From Azospirillum sp. 51_20 (lineage in GTDB: Bacteria; Pseudomonadota; Alphaproteobacteria; RF32; CAG-239): a DNA stretch of 64,000 nt. The notes beneath the pieces were generated by a model. That model had not been told where the DNA came from and did not search any database. It saw only the letters and a program-made list of their open reading frames with translations. Position 1 is the stretch's first letter, and each line of letters starts with the position of its first letter. The position numbers and the translations under genes were made by a program. This document shows, one piece after another, positions 16,092 through 22,443 of the stretch. The DNA lies in NCBI GenBank assembly GCA_001917175.1, contig MNTV01000020.1, positions 98,043 to 162,042 on the forward strand. The letters run 5' to 3'.

Positions 16092-16300
16092 CATATTCCC
16101 CTTTCTATCTTTTCAGCCACAATTCGCACTAAAAGTTCTTGCGCTTTTTTTCGATTGCCACGCTCATGAGCGGCAATCTCCAATACGGCTTTTTCAAATT
16201 TCAGAAGCTGCTCGTCCGTCATCAGCGGATGCTGCTTTAAGGCTTCCCTCACCCGTTTGCCGGTTTTACTTTTCCCGAATAATTTTTCCGCTTGATTCAT
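16091..16300 (-). CDS. Small helical early protein
   Basis: A 69-residue, charged, almost entirely helical protein (M-N-Q-A-E-K-L-F-G, D-E-Q-L-L-K-F-E-K-A-V-L-E-I-A, L-L-V-R-I-V-A-E-K-I). It starts 3 bases after the RusA gene ends and overlaps the zinc-ribbon gene. No family recognised. Position between resolvase and zinc-ribbon genes suggests a recombination or replication accessory. Confidence 0.6.
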   Translation of the reverse strand: MNQAEKLFGKSKTGKRVREALKQHPLMTDEQLLKFEKAVLEIAAHERGNRKKAQELLVRIVAEKIERGI

Positions 16301-16303
16301 TGT

Positions 16304-16732
16304 TCACCTTCCAAACAACGCCGTTTCCTCCGGCACCACCTTGATTTCCAAACACGGGTATGCGGCATAACGCTTTTTTACCAATAACGAGCAAATCAGT
16401 GCATCATCGCGCCAGATTATACCGTTGCAGGCATCAAGCGCCGCCTTGGCCAGATTGTCTGCGTCCGGCTTGACCGCCGGCAGGATATAGCCCGCCAGCG
16501 CGTCTGCCGTTCTTTTCTTGGACATTTGCGGCATTTTCATAAATGCCGTAATCATTACTTTTATAGGACAATCAAACGGCGGTCGGCCGGCCATAGCCGT
16601 TTTGGCCAGACCGGCAACCAGCTTTTCATATTTCCGGGTTTTGTCCGGTGTATAGGCAAACCCGCCCCTTGTAAAACGCGGGCGACCTTTCGGCACCGGT
16701 GGCCCGGGAATATTGACAACAACCGCCGTCAT
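16304..16732 (-). CDS. rusA: RusA-like Holliday junction resolvase
   Basis: A 142-residue protein starting at M-T-A-V-V-V-N-I-P-G; an in-frame extension to 16810 overlaps the upstream gene and lacks family similarity. RusA hallmarks: P-G-P-P-V-P-K-G-R-P-R-F at residues 9-20, and P-D-A-D-N-L-A-K-A-x-L-D-A-C-N-G-x-x-W-x-D-D (about 85-105), carrying the catalytic aspartates of the dimeric endonuclease. It cuts four-way junctions made by phage recombination before packaging. Lies in the leftward early operon with a Cro-like gene. Confidence 0.88.
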   Translation of the reverse strand: MTAVVVNIPGPPVPKGRPRFTRGGFAYTPDKTRKYEKLVAGLAKTAMAGRPPFDCPIKVMITAFMKMPQMSKKRTADALAGYILPAVKPDADNLAKAALDACNGIIWRDDALICSLLVKKRYAAYPCLEIKVVPEETALFGR

Positions 16733-16748
16733 TTGCCTTGGCCTTTTC

Positions 16749-17303
16749 TTAAGCCGCGTCGTTGTCGTCGCGGAACGAATCCTCGACTTCTTCAAATTCG
16801 GCATCGACAACCGAGTGGTCTTCCAAAGCCGGAACTTCTGCTGCTACCGGATCCGGCACGCCCTCACCGTCTGCCTGCGTGTACTCAGAATTGCAATTTT
16901 CAAACATTTCGCGCTGATCCGGATCGGCTCTCAGATTGTTCTCGCCGCCGGTGAATTCGTCATCCGAATTGGTCACAATCAAAATCGGCTTGCCGGCAAC
17001 CGCAATCAGCTCGTCCGCATAAGCAACGCTTGCTTTTATTTCGCATTTCAAACCTTTGTCAACGGTGATTTTGCCCATCTCCGCCTGAACGGTCTTTCTC
17101 CCGCCGGAAGCGACAATGCCGACGGCCTTGCTTACCAGCTCCCGCGCCGCAGACTTTGCCATCTCAATCTGTTCGCTTTGCTCTCTTTCACTCATCTGCT
17201 GATAGGGCTTCGGGAACGCCCGCAGCCGGTCAATTAGAAACGCGGCAATGTCACCGGTTAAAGTCTCTTTTGCCAATCTGGCGCCAAATTCGTTATTGTT
17301 CAT
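16749..17303 (-). CDS. Early phage protein of unknown function
   Basis: A 184-residue protein with a good AAGGAAATAAA site. Residues ~1-75 are helical (I-A-A-F-L-I-D-R-L-R-A-F-P-K-P-Y-Q-Q-M-S-E-R-E-Q). The middle ~75-115 reads as beta strands (I-T-V-D-K-G-L-K-C-E-I-K-A-S-V). The tail from ~115 is acidic and proline-rich and probably disordered. Proteins of this shape often precede RusA in phages; I cannot name the family. The acidic end could mimic or bind an SSB-type protein. Confidence 0.65.
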   Translation of the reverse strand: MNNNEFGARLAKETLTGDIAAFLIDRLRAFPKPYQQMSEREQSEQIEMAKSAARELVSKAVGIVASGGRKTVQAEMGKITVDKGLKCEIKASVAYADELIAVAGKPILIVTNSDDEFTGGENNLRADPDQREMFENCNSEYTQADGEGVPDPVAAEVPALEDHSVVDAEFEEVEDSFRDDNDAA

Positions 17304-17327
17304 TTTATTTCCTTTCTTTAATTAAAA

Positions 17328-17356
17328 TTGACTCTCCAACCTCACCGACCTATAGT
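17328..17356 (+). promoter_or_regulatory. Plus-strand sigma70 promoter opposing the early operon
   Basis: TTGACT (17328-17333), 17-base spacer, TATAGT (17351-17356). It lies 37 bases before the 46-codon gene at 17393 and runs against the leftward early operon. Confidence 0.6.
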
Positions 17357-17392
17357 TTTATTGTTCAATAAAATGAAAGGGGGTGAAAAAGT

Positions 17393-17533
17393 TTGGAGAA
17401 ACAAACAAATGAATATGATTTGATGATCTCTATTATTGAAAAGTTTTCCGCAGCTGCTCTTAAAACGAATCAAGATGAAGTTGTGACTATCTATGCTAAG
17501 CTTGCAAAAGCAGTTAAAGAATCTAAACAATAA
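17393..17533 (+). CDS. 46-residue small protein on the opposite strand
   Basis: Starts at TTG 17393 after a strong AAAGGGGGTG site and a promoter with near-consensus boxes. The product is amphipathic and helical (L-M-I-S-I-I-E-K-F-S-A-A-A-L-K, V-T-I-Y-A-K-L-A-K-A-V-K), more protein-like than the minus-strand frame over the same bases. It stops 3 bases before the convergent gene's stop. Transcription here opposes the early operon, so the gene or its transcript may tune the lytic switch. Confidence 0.55.
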   Translation: MEKQTNEYDLMISIIEKFSAAALKTNQDEVVTIYAKLAKAVKESKQ

Positions 17534-17536
17534 AGA

Positions 17537-17695
17537 TCACAGAGAGGGAACCATTGAGTTTCCTCTCTTCTCTCCGTTGTCTCCAATAATAAACTCTTCT
17601 AATTCTTTGAGTTCTTCTACTGTAAAAGGCTTTTGGGCTGCCAAAGCTACCAAAGCCAAATGCTTACGTAACTCAATTCTTTCTTTATCTGTCAT
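17537..17695 (-). CDS. 52-residue small early protein
   Basis: Begins at ATG 17695 with AAGGAG seven bases upstream, the second gene of the leftward operon after the Cro-like gene. The product is mostly helix (E-R-I-E-L-R-K-H-L-A-L-V-A-L-A-A, V-E-E-L-K-E-L-E-E-F-I-I). Its last ~10 codons overlap an imperfect 10-bp inverted repeat (AGAGAGGGAA/TTTCCTCTCT, ~17541-17570) that may end transcription of the convergent gene. No family recognised. Confidence 0.65.
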   Translation of the reverse strand: MTDKERIELRKHLALVALAAQKPFTVEELKELEEFIIGDNGEKRGNSMVPSL

Positions 17696-17706
17696 ATTGT
17701 TTCTCC

Positions 17707-17916
17707 TTATTCTTTGTCAGAATTTTCATCGGAAAAGTAAAAATCGTTAGCAGTTACCAAACCGCCGGACCACTCGTAGATTTTTTTCACCCGCTCAGCT
17801 CGGGGGATAACGATTTTATGATAATAGCGGCGTGTATCCTCATAAGAAAAACCAAGATCTTTTGCTGCATTTTCGATAGAAATTTTATTTTTTTCTAAAT
17901 ACTCTTTTAAGGTCAT
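17707..17916 (-). CDS. Cro-like helix-turn-helix protein
   Basis: A 69-residue protein, first gene of the leftward operon, divergent from the CI-like repressor. It reads as a small helix-turn-helix domain: I-S-I-E-N-A-A-K-D-L-G-F-S-Y-E-D-T-R-R-Y-Y is the turn and recognition helix, followed by P-R-A-E-R-V-K-K-I-Y-E-W-S-G-G, usual in Cro/YdaS-like proteins. Preceded by an AGGAGG site. It would compete with CI at the three shared operators and favour lytic growth. Confidence 0.78.
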   Translation of the reverse strand: MTLKEYLEKNKISIENAAKDLGFSYEDTRRYYHKIVIPRAERVKKIYEWSGGLVTANDFYFSDENSDKE

Positions 17917-17934
17917 CTTGTCCTCCTGTCTTCT

Positions 17935-18005
17935 TTATTACTCATCTTTTGAGTAAAAGTCAACACTTTATTTGTGTTTTACATTAAACATTTTTTGTGT
18001 ATAAT
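17935..18005. promoter_or_regulatory. CI/Cro control region: three operators, two divergent promoters
   Basis: Three 17-bp operators start exactly 23 bp apart: TACTCATCTTTTGAGTA (17939-17955), AACACTTTATTTGTGTT (17962-17978) and TAAACATTTTTTGTGTA (17985-18001). The leftward promoter is TTGACT (17963-17958), 17 bases, TAATAA (17940-17935); the rightward one for the repressor is TTTACA (17978-17983), 16 bases, TATAAT (18000-18005). Operator 1 covers the leftward promoter, operator 3 the repressor's own promoter, the layout of lambda OR. Confidence 0.8.
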
Positions 18006-18023
18006 AGACAAAAAGGAGTAACC

Positions 18024-18662
18024 ATGAATATAAAAGAAAGACGAAAAGAATTGGGAATGTCGCAAGCAGAATTAGGCAAAAAAGTCGGCCTATCACAACA
18101 GCACGTTCAAAGGATTGAAAATGGTTATGAAATAGGTTCGGACCTAATTCCCCTTTTTTCAAAAGCATTACAAGTGCCAATATATGAGCTTTTACCCGAT
18201 AACTTAAAATATTTAGCACAAAATATAAACACGACCGAATCCGACAATTTGGTTAAAATCGATGTTTTGGATGTTGTTGCCTGCTGTGGTAACGGGGTCG
18301 AGAACTTTTCGGAGAACATTATCGGGCAACATATGATGACCCTGACAGCCCTGCGCGAGTTGACCGCCACCGCACCGGAAAACATAAAAATCATCCGTGC
18401 TATCGGCGATTCTATGACTCCCACCATCCGCCCCGGCGAAATGTTGTGGATAGACGTTTCCTACACCTCCCCATCGTCTGACGGGCTGTATCTAATTCGC
18501 ATCGGCAAAGAACTACTGGTGCGGCGTATCCAGCTGAACCCGTTTGACGGCAGCGCGGTCATTAAGGCGGACAACGAAGCATACCGGTCTTTTCCGGCAG
18601 AAAGTTTTGAAGCTGTCCCCGTCCTCGGCCGGGTGATATACCATGTGGTGCGCATGGTATAA
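18024..18662 (+). CDS. CI-like repressor with LexA/S24 domain
   Basis: A 212-residue prophage repressor; start at 18024 after AAGGAG. Residues 1-60 are an XRE helix-turn-helix (M-S-Q-A-E-L-G-K-K-V-G-L-S-Q-Q-H-V-Q-R-I-E-N-G). Residues ~80-212 are an S24 peptidase-like domain: putative cleavage site C88-G89, and the serine in A-I-G-D-S-M-T-P-T-I (S130). At the place of the catalytic lysine (E-L-L-V-K-R in the family) it has E-L-L-V-R-R, R167. So self-cleavage may be lost and induction may depend on antirepressors. It would bind the operators at 17.94-18.00 and 20.44-20.48 kb. Confidence 0.88.
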   Translation: MNIKERRKELGMSQAELGKKVGLSQQHVQRIENGYEIGSDLIPLFSKALQVPIYELLPDNLKYLAQNINTTESDNLVKIDVLDVVACCGNGVENFSENIIGQHMMTLTALRELTATAPENIKIIRAIGDSMTPTIRPGEMLWIDVSYTSPSSDGLYLIRIGKELLVRRIQLNPFDGSAVIKADNEAYRSFPAESFEAVPVLGRVIYHVVRMV

Positions 18663-18678
18663 ATTATGAAAAACATAT

Positions 18679-18706
18679 TGACCTTTTATAAATAGCTCTT
18701 ATAATA
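18679..18706 (+). promoter_or_regulatory. Promoter of the DUF4258/XRE pair
   Basis: TTGACC (18679-18684), 16 bases, TATAAT (18701-18706), 20 bases before the DUF4258 start codon. No copy of the CI operator overlaps it, so the pair can be expressed in the lysogen. Confidence 0.65.
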
Positions 18707-18725
18707 TATATCACGGTGATAGGTT

Positions 18726-19085
18726 ATGAACATTGAAGACAAAATAGAAGATCTGTCTTATATGACAGGCGTTCTGAACACAATGGCCAGAAGCGGAGCG
18801 CTTGATTTGTGTTACACCAACCATTGTACGGAACGCATGAAAGAAAGAAATATCACCGTTTCTGATATAAGATTTGTCTTAAAATGCGGAATTATCGAGT
18901 CATATCTTGGGCCGGCAGAGTTTGAAGGGAGCAACAAAATTCATAAATATAAAATTACCGGGGACTACCTCGGTGACGATACTGGTGACCGGGAAATAAG
19001 CCTTGTCATCCTTGTTGAAATTGACCGTTTCAAAAATCCGGCTATAAAAGTACAAAAAATAATTACGGCTATGTGGAGAGATTGA
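18726..19085 (+). CDS. DUF4258 protein, putative toxin
   Basis: A 119-residue protein with the DUF4258 signature: T-N-H-C-T-E-R-M-K-E-R-N-I-T-V-S-D-I (about residues 36-53; the usual form is H-A-x-x-R-M-x-x-R-x-I). Then strands K-I-H-K-Y-K-I-T-G and I-S-L-V-I-L-V-E-I. DUF4258 proteins share the BrnT/RelE-like fold and are often toxins paired with a DNA-binding antitoxin. The next gene overlaps the ribosome-binding region and encodes such a protein. Its promoter is independent of the CI operators, as for addiction or lysogeny-conversion genes. Confidence 0.7.
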   Translation: MNIEDKIEDLSYMTGVLNTMARSGALDLCYTNHCTERMKERNITVSDIRFVLKCGIIESYLGPAEFEGSNKIHKYKITGDYLGDDTGDREISLVILVEIDRFKNPAIKVQKIITAMWRD

Positions 19086-19087
19086 AA

Positions 19088-19531
19088 ATGCAACAAATTT
19101 ATCATTACACAGAATCGGGACTTGATAATGTATATTTACACAACATTAATATCGTCCACGATTCCAAAGGCGAAGAGGTTGTTTACATTCCCAAAGTTAA
19201 CCAACTACATCAGGTTATTGCACAGGGAATCATCAATAAAGCCGGTATAATCAACGGCAAGGAACTCCGCTTTTTACGGACAGAAATCTGCTTAAAGCAG
19301 GCAGAACTGAGTAGTCAGCTCGGCAAAGAAGCACAAGCTGTCGGCCGGTGGGAACGAGGTGAATGCCCAATTGATAAAACAACAGATACGCTTATCCGTA
19401 TCATTGCCGCTGCTTTTCTGGGGCTAAAAATTGATCTAACGGAAATTCCGGCGTTACATCAAAAGCAAGCCGCAAACGACAATATCAATATTGACGGAAC
19501 TGATGAAAATTACCAGCTGATGGCAGCTTAA
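19088..19531 (+). CDS. XRE-type protein, putative antitoxin
   Basis: A 147-residue protein starting at ATG 19088, with GGAG lying inside the end of the DUF4258 gene. Residues ~62-115 form a helix-turn-helix of the MqsA/XRE type (I-N-G-K-E-L-R-F-L-R-T-E-I-C-L-K-Q-A-E-L-S-S-Q-L-G, then A-V-G-R-W-E-R-G-E). The N-terminal part is beta-rich, the C-terminal ~30 residues acidic. It would neutralise the upstream protein and repress their shared promoter. The pair is followed by a terminator, so it is a complete unit. Confidence 0.72.
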   Translation: MQQIYHYTESGLDNVYLHNINIVHDSKGEEVVYIPKVNQLHQVIAQGIINKAGIINGKELRFLRTEICLKQAELSSQLGKEAQAVGRWERGECPIDKTTDTLIRIIAAAFLGLKIDLTEIPALHQKQAANDNINIDGTDENYQLMAA

Positions 19532-19562
19532 ATTATAGTTTTCTTCTCAAACCAAAAGCGAA

Positions 19563-19586
19563 AGGTGTCGAATTGGACACCTTTTT
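19563..19586 (+). terminator. Terminator of the DUF4258/XRE unit
   Basis: Stem AGGTGTC/GACACCT with a GAATTG loop, then TTTTTG. It isolates the pair from the genes at 19.7-20.3 kb. Confidence 0.8.
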
Positions 19587-19630
19587 GTTTTCAAAAAAAT
19601 TTCCAAACATTTACATTACACAAAATATAT

Positions 19631-19660
19631 TTGATTTTTTACTTTTAATGTATATATAAT
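19631..19660 (+). promoter_or_regulatory. Promoter of the two-gene unit at 19.7 kb
   Basis: TTGATT (19631-19636), 18 bases, TATAAT (19655-19660), in a very AT-rich stretch. Confidence 0.5.
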
Positions 19661-19713
19661 AATTATTGCAATATTCATATTTATCTATACAATGACCAAA
19701 AAGAGGAAAAAAA

Positions 19714-19962
19714 ATGATAAGCGAAGAAAGAAAAGAAGACACTTTAACCATCACCCTCACAAACGGTGATATTGATTTATTCAACCAAGCTATTGAAAAA
19801 TACAATTTTATAGATGGTCAGGCAATGCTTCGTTTTGCCTTAAGCCTTTTAATCATTGCAGAGGATAAAGAAATTAAAATTAATAAAGGGGGAATGTTGG
19901 TCGATATTGCACCCAACAAGGATTTGATAAAAAAATCGGGAAATAAAGAAGATGAACAATAA
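19714..19962 (+). CDS. Small protein, possibly ribbon-helix-helix-like
   Basis: An 82-residue protein after AAGAGG. An initial strand (D-T-L-T-I-T-L-T-N) and following helices (D-I-D-L-F-N-Q-A-I-E-K-Y-N-F, A-M-L-R-F-A-L-S-L-L-I-I-A) resemble small proteins found next to membrane or surface genes in many bacteria. It may be a small DNA-binding or regulatory protein. Its end overlaps the start of the next gene by 11 bases. Confidence 0.55.
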   Translation: MISEERKEDTLTITLTNGDIDLFNQAIEKYNFIDGQAMLRFALSLLIIAEDKEIKINKGGMLVDIAPNKDLIKKSGNKEDEQ

Positions 19963-20296
19963 AAAAGACGATTCTAATCCTCTCAACTATGTTGACATAG
20001 ATTCGCGTTTGCAAAAATTTGAAACCCCGGATCAATTTGCCGATTTCTTTTGCAAATGTGCAGAAAGCCAGAAAAAAATCAACAATGCTTTGGCGATTGT
20101 GATAAAAGAACTGATCAGCAACGATAAATTCGTTAAAGAAGAACTGAAAAAACTGGCACAGGAAATTATTAACGAAGATAAAAGCCATTTCATAATCCGT
20201 TGTATAGAAAAAGTGAAATATCTTATAAGCGCCGCTTTTGGAGTTGCCTGCACATTATTTGTCCAATGGTTGCTTAAGATTTTGGAATTAAGCTAA
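19952..20296 (+). CDS. Tail-anchored membrane protein
   Basis: A 114-residue protein, coupled to the preceding gene. Residues 1-85 are charged helices; one membrane helix (about 90-108: L-I-S-A-A-F-G-V-A-C-T-L-F-V-Q-W-L-L) ends the chain. Together with its neighbour it forms an isolated unit with its own promoter and terminator, expressed probably in the lysogen. An exclusion function would fit the form, but nothing in the sequence proves it. Confidence 0.6.
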   Translation: MNNKKDDSNPLNYVDIDSRLQKFETPDQFADFFCKCAESQKKINNALAIVIKELISNDKFVKEELKKLAQEIINEDKSHFIIRCIEKVKYLISAAFGVACTLFVQWLLKILELS

Positions 20297-20322
20297 TTTT
20301 TTAATTTTGTTAAAATCTCCTC

Positions 20323-20347
20323 ACCGCCTTCGGGCGGTATTTTTTTG
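20323..20347 (+). terminator. Rho-independent terminator
   Basis: Stem ACCGCC/GGCGGT with a TTCG loop, followed by ATTTTTTT. It separates the lysogenic genes from the repressor-controlled rightward operon. Confidence 0.85.
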
Positions 20348-20443
20348 CCTTTTCCGATTTTTCACTCCTGTTCCGAAATTCAACTCAAAAAAATATCGTT
20401 TGTTTTCATTGCTTTAGGCTGTTTTTGCAAATTTTTATAAAAA

Positions 20444-20487
20444 TACTCATTTTTTGTGTTGACAATTACGCATTTTATGAGTAATAT
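20444..20487 (+). promoter_or_regulatory. Rightward early promoter with two CI operators
   Basis: TTGACA (20459-20464), 17 bases, TAATAT (20482-20487). Two 17-bp operators again start 23 bp apart: TACTCATTTTTTGTGTT (20444-20460) ends on the -35 box, and TACGCATTTTATGAGTA (20467-20483) fills the spacer. They match the operators beside the repressor gene, so repressor binding should shut the whole 20.5-27.7 kb operon, as at lambda OL. Confidence 0.8.
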
Positions 20488-20520
20488 TTACACATAAGAT
20501 AACAAAACGAGGTCAAAAAA

Positions 20521-20754
20521 ATGAAAAAACCAATATTCAATCTCTGCAACAGACTCTGGGACATTGTTATCCCGGAAGACTGGAAGAACCAGACGGATTA
20601 CCCGGAAAACACCGCCAAGTGTTTAGAGGCTGGCGATAAAGTAAGAGAAATGAGTGTTGCTCAAATTGCCGATGACCTCGGCTGCGGCATACGGACAGCG
20701 AAAGCCGTTAAAGCAGAATTTGAGAACGGCTGCGACAAGTGGCTGGCGGCCTAA
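20521..20754 (+). CDS. First gene of the rightward operon, unknown
   Basis: A 77-residue protein behind a repressor-controlled promoter with an ACGAGG site. The second half has a possible helix-turn-helix (M-S-V-A-Q-I-A-D-D-L-G-C-G-I-R-T-A-K-A-V-K-A-E-F). First genes of early operons are often host-takeover factors or regulators. The N-terminal half is rich in aromatic and charged residues and not recognised. Confidence 0.6.
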   Translation: MKKPIFNLCNRLWDIVIPEDWKNQTDYPENTAKCLEAGDKVREMSVAQIADDLGCGIRTAKAVKAEFENGCDKWLAA

Positions 20755-20773
20755 TTAAGGGGAGAGAAAAACA

Positions 20774-20917
20774 ATGGGCGTTTTTGAACAAGATAATTTC
20801 ATCACCGAATTTTTTACCAAAACGGACAGCTTTATAGAAAGGGAAAAGGCAAGGCAGCGACGCCTTGCGGAGTTAGAGGAAAATTACTTTTTCGAAAAGG
20901 ACGAAGACGATGAATAA
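20774..20917 (+). CDS. 47-residue small acidic protein
   Basis: Start supported by AGGGGAGAG before ATG. The product is charged and helical, with an arginine-rich middle (E-K-A-R-Q-R-R-L-A-E-L-E-E) and an acidic tail (E-K-D-E-D-D-E). It overlaps the next gene's start by 8 bases. Unknown function. Confidence 0.6.
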   Translation: MGVFEQDNFITEFFTKTDSFIEREKARQRRLAELEENYFFEKDEDDE

Positions 20918-21065
20918 ACTTTTGACCGACGCTGAAATGGACAGGATGGAGCTGATATTCGGCGCCACCCTGCCCGCCACAAAAGAGCCGGAGGTAACGG
21001 AAACACAAAAAATTGCCGCAGCCTTCGTTCTGGGGCTGGCCACAGCGGGAATGTTTTTAATTTAA
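20910..21065 (+). CDS. 51-residue protein with C-terminal membrane helix
   Basis: Starts within the end of the preceding gene behind AAGGACGA. The last ~20 residues (I-A-A-A-F-V-L-G-L-A-T-A-G-M-F-L-I) form one membrane helix; the first 30 are soluble and acidic. Small tail-anchored proteins in early operons sometimes affect host membrane or division; no family recognised here. Confidence 0.6.
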   Translation: MNKLLTDAEMDRMELIFGATLPATKEPEVTETQKIAAAFVLGLATAGMFLI

Positions 21066-21080
21066 GAAATTGAGGGAACA

Positions 21081-21797
21081 ATGAGTATTTATGAGAAATT
21101 AGGACAAATTCAAAAGACGTTGAAAGCCCCTAAAAATCAAAGAAACAAATTTGGGGGGTATAATTACAGATCATGCGAAGACATTCTTGAGGCAGTTAAG
21201 CCGTTGCTTGACGGGTGTGTTTTAACCGTATCCGATGAAGTCGTTTCTTTGGGAGATCGGTTTTATATCAAAGCAACCGCCCGCCTTGCTTTATCCGGAG
21301 ATGAATTTGTCGAAAACACAGCCTGGGCGCGTGAACCGGAAACCAAAAAAGGGATGGACGAAGCTCAAATCACAGGAGCAACATCTTCGTATGCCCGCAA
21401 GTATGCGCTCAATGGCTTATTGGCTATAGATGACACAAAAGACGCGGACGCTTTGAATAAAGAAGAAAACAACAAAGCTTTTGAAAAAGCCGCTGCAGCG
21501 GAAAAAGCAGCCCAAACAAAGGCAACCAATGCCGCAATCAAAACCGGCGGCGAATATATCGCCCCCAAACAGCAGCAAACGCTTGAAGAACGTTATAAAA
21601 AAGCTTTGTCGTATTTAAAAACACAAACATCTTTCAAAAGCAAATCTGTTGCAGACAGTATAAACACGCTGCTTATGGATCTTAAAAAAGCAGGAACTGC
21701 CGGCTGGCATGACGACATCATGGCTGAATATAACAGGCTTTCTGCAATCGACGATTTTATTCCGGACGGCGGCGTCGTGAAAGATTATAGAGTTTAG
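21081..21797 (+). CDS. erf: ERF-family single-strand annealing protein
   Basis: A 238-residue recombinase. The ERF core spans about residues 5-125: N-K-F-G-G-Y-N-Y-R-S-C-E-D-I-L-E-A-V-K-P-L-L near residue 22, and G-M-D-E-A-Q-I-T-G-A-T-S-S-Y-A-R-K-Y-A-L-N-G-L-L-A-I near 96, followed by the D-D-T-K-D-A-D acidic motif. An alanine-rich linker (130-160) leads to a helical end. ERF proteins anneal complementary strands for phage circularisation and recombination. An SSB-like protein is encoded 1.4 kb downstream and RusA on the other operon. Confidence 0.88.
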   Translation: MSIYEKLGQIQKTLKAPKNQRNKFGGYNYRSCEDILEAVKPLLDGCVLTVSDEVVSLGDRFYIKATARLALSGDEFVENTAWAREPETKKGMDEAQITGATSSYARKYALNGLLAIDDTKDADALNKEENNKAFEKAAAAEKAAQTKATNAAIKTGGEYIAPKQQQTLEERYKKALSYLKTQTSFKSKSVADSINTLLMDLKKAGTAGWHDDIMAEYNRLSAIDDFIPDGGVVKDYRV

Positions 21798-21799
21798 CC

Positions 21800-22222
21800 A
21801 TGCAGATTACCAAAGATTATGCCCGCAGGATATTTCAGGGATTGCCGGCAGCTCTTGCCAAAATCGAGCGGATAGAGGGTGACCAAGTTTATTTTGAACT
21901 GCAATCGCCGACGGCGTGGAAAACCGCCAAGCAAAACAACCTGTTTCATTCGCTTTTGCAATGTTTTTGGAGTTCCGGCTGTGCCAGCTTTGGCGACTAT
22001 GACAGTTTGCGGCTTTACTACAAGCGGGTTGCCGGGCTGGTGAAGAAAAAAGACGGCATGCTGTTTGAAAGCAGTTGGTCAGAAGCAAAAAAAGAGCAGG
22101 CTCGGGTGGCAATTGACATGCTGATGCGCGATATGGACATGGCCGGCGTTATCGGCAGCGGACAGGGTAAAAAATACGAAGACATCTTAAAAGGCATCAA
22201 ACAATTTTATCAGGAGTTTTGA
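21800..22222 (+). CDS. Recombination-region protein of unknown function
   Basis: A 140-residue protein starting 2 bases after the erf stop. Its plan (short strands Y-F-E-L-Q-S-P, then K-T-A-K-Q-N-N-L-F-H-S-L-L-Q-C-F-W, then a helical end with K-Q-F-Y-Q-E-F) is like NinB-type recombination mediators, which also begin with a 'S-P' strand and a Q-N-x-L-x-H/W helix. The likeness is weak. Adjacency to erf supports a recombination role. Confidence 0.55.
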   Translation: MQITKDYARRIFQGLPAALAKIERIEGDQVYFELQSPTAWKTAKQNNLFHSLLQCFWSSGCASFGDYDSLRLYYKRVAGLVKKKDGMLFESSWSEAKKEQARVAIDMLMRDMDMAGVIGSGQGKKYEDILKGIKQFYQEF

Positions 22223-22230
22223 AAAATATG

Positions 22231-22260
22231 TTGACTTTTGGCAAAACATACGGCTATACT
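22231..22260 (+). promoter_or_regulatory. Promoter of the C4-like leader (copy 2)
   Basis: TTGACT (22231-22236), 18 bases, TATACT (22255-22260). The same spacing as copy 1, and not overlapped by a CI operator, so the leader RNA can be made in the lysogen. Confidence 0.6.
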
Positions 22261-22266
22261 GGCGGC

Positions 22267-22443
22267 AGAGTTCAAAGCTCTGACACAAGCGGACACACCG
22301 CCCCCGAAAGATTTGGCGAGTTTTTTATATCTTGTTTAGTCGGGAGTGCGGCTAATATATCGAATATGCCCACCTATCTTGTGTTAGGCTTTGAGCTCCC
22401 GACACCTCACGGTTTGAGGGGTTTTCAAAGAGGAACACAAGAT
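22267..22443 (+). ncRNA. C4-type antisense leader RNA (copy 2)
   Basis: A CGCC/GGCG hairpin (22299-22318) with the same loop motif as copy 1, a T6 tract, then a perfect 8-bp stem GTCGGGAG/CTCCCGAC (22339-22346 with 22396-22403) and a CCTCA/TGAGG hairpin. Bases 22327-22335 (ATATCTTGT) are exactly complementary to 22437-22445, which spans the start codon region of the BRO antirepressor. Such RNAs silence antirepressor translation in P1/P7. The reading frame through it is shared with the BRO frame but is unlikely to be protein. Confidence 0.65.
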
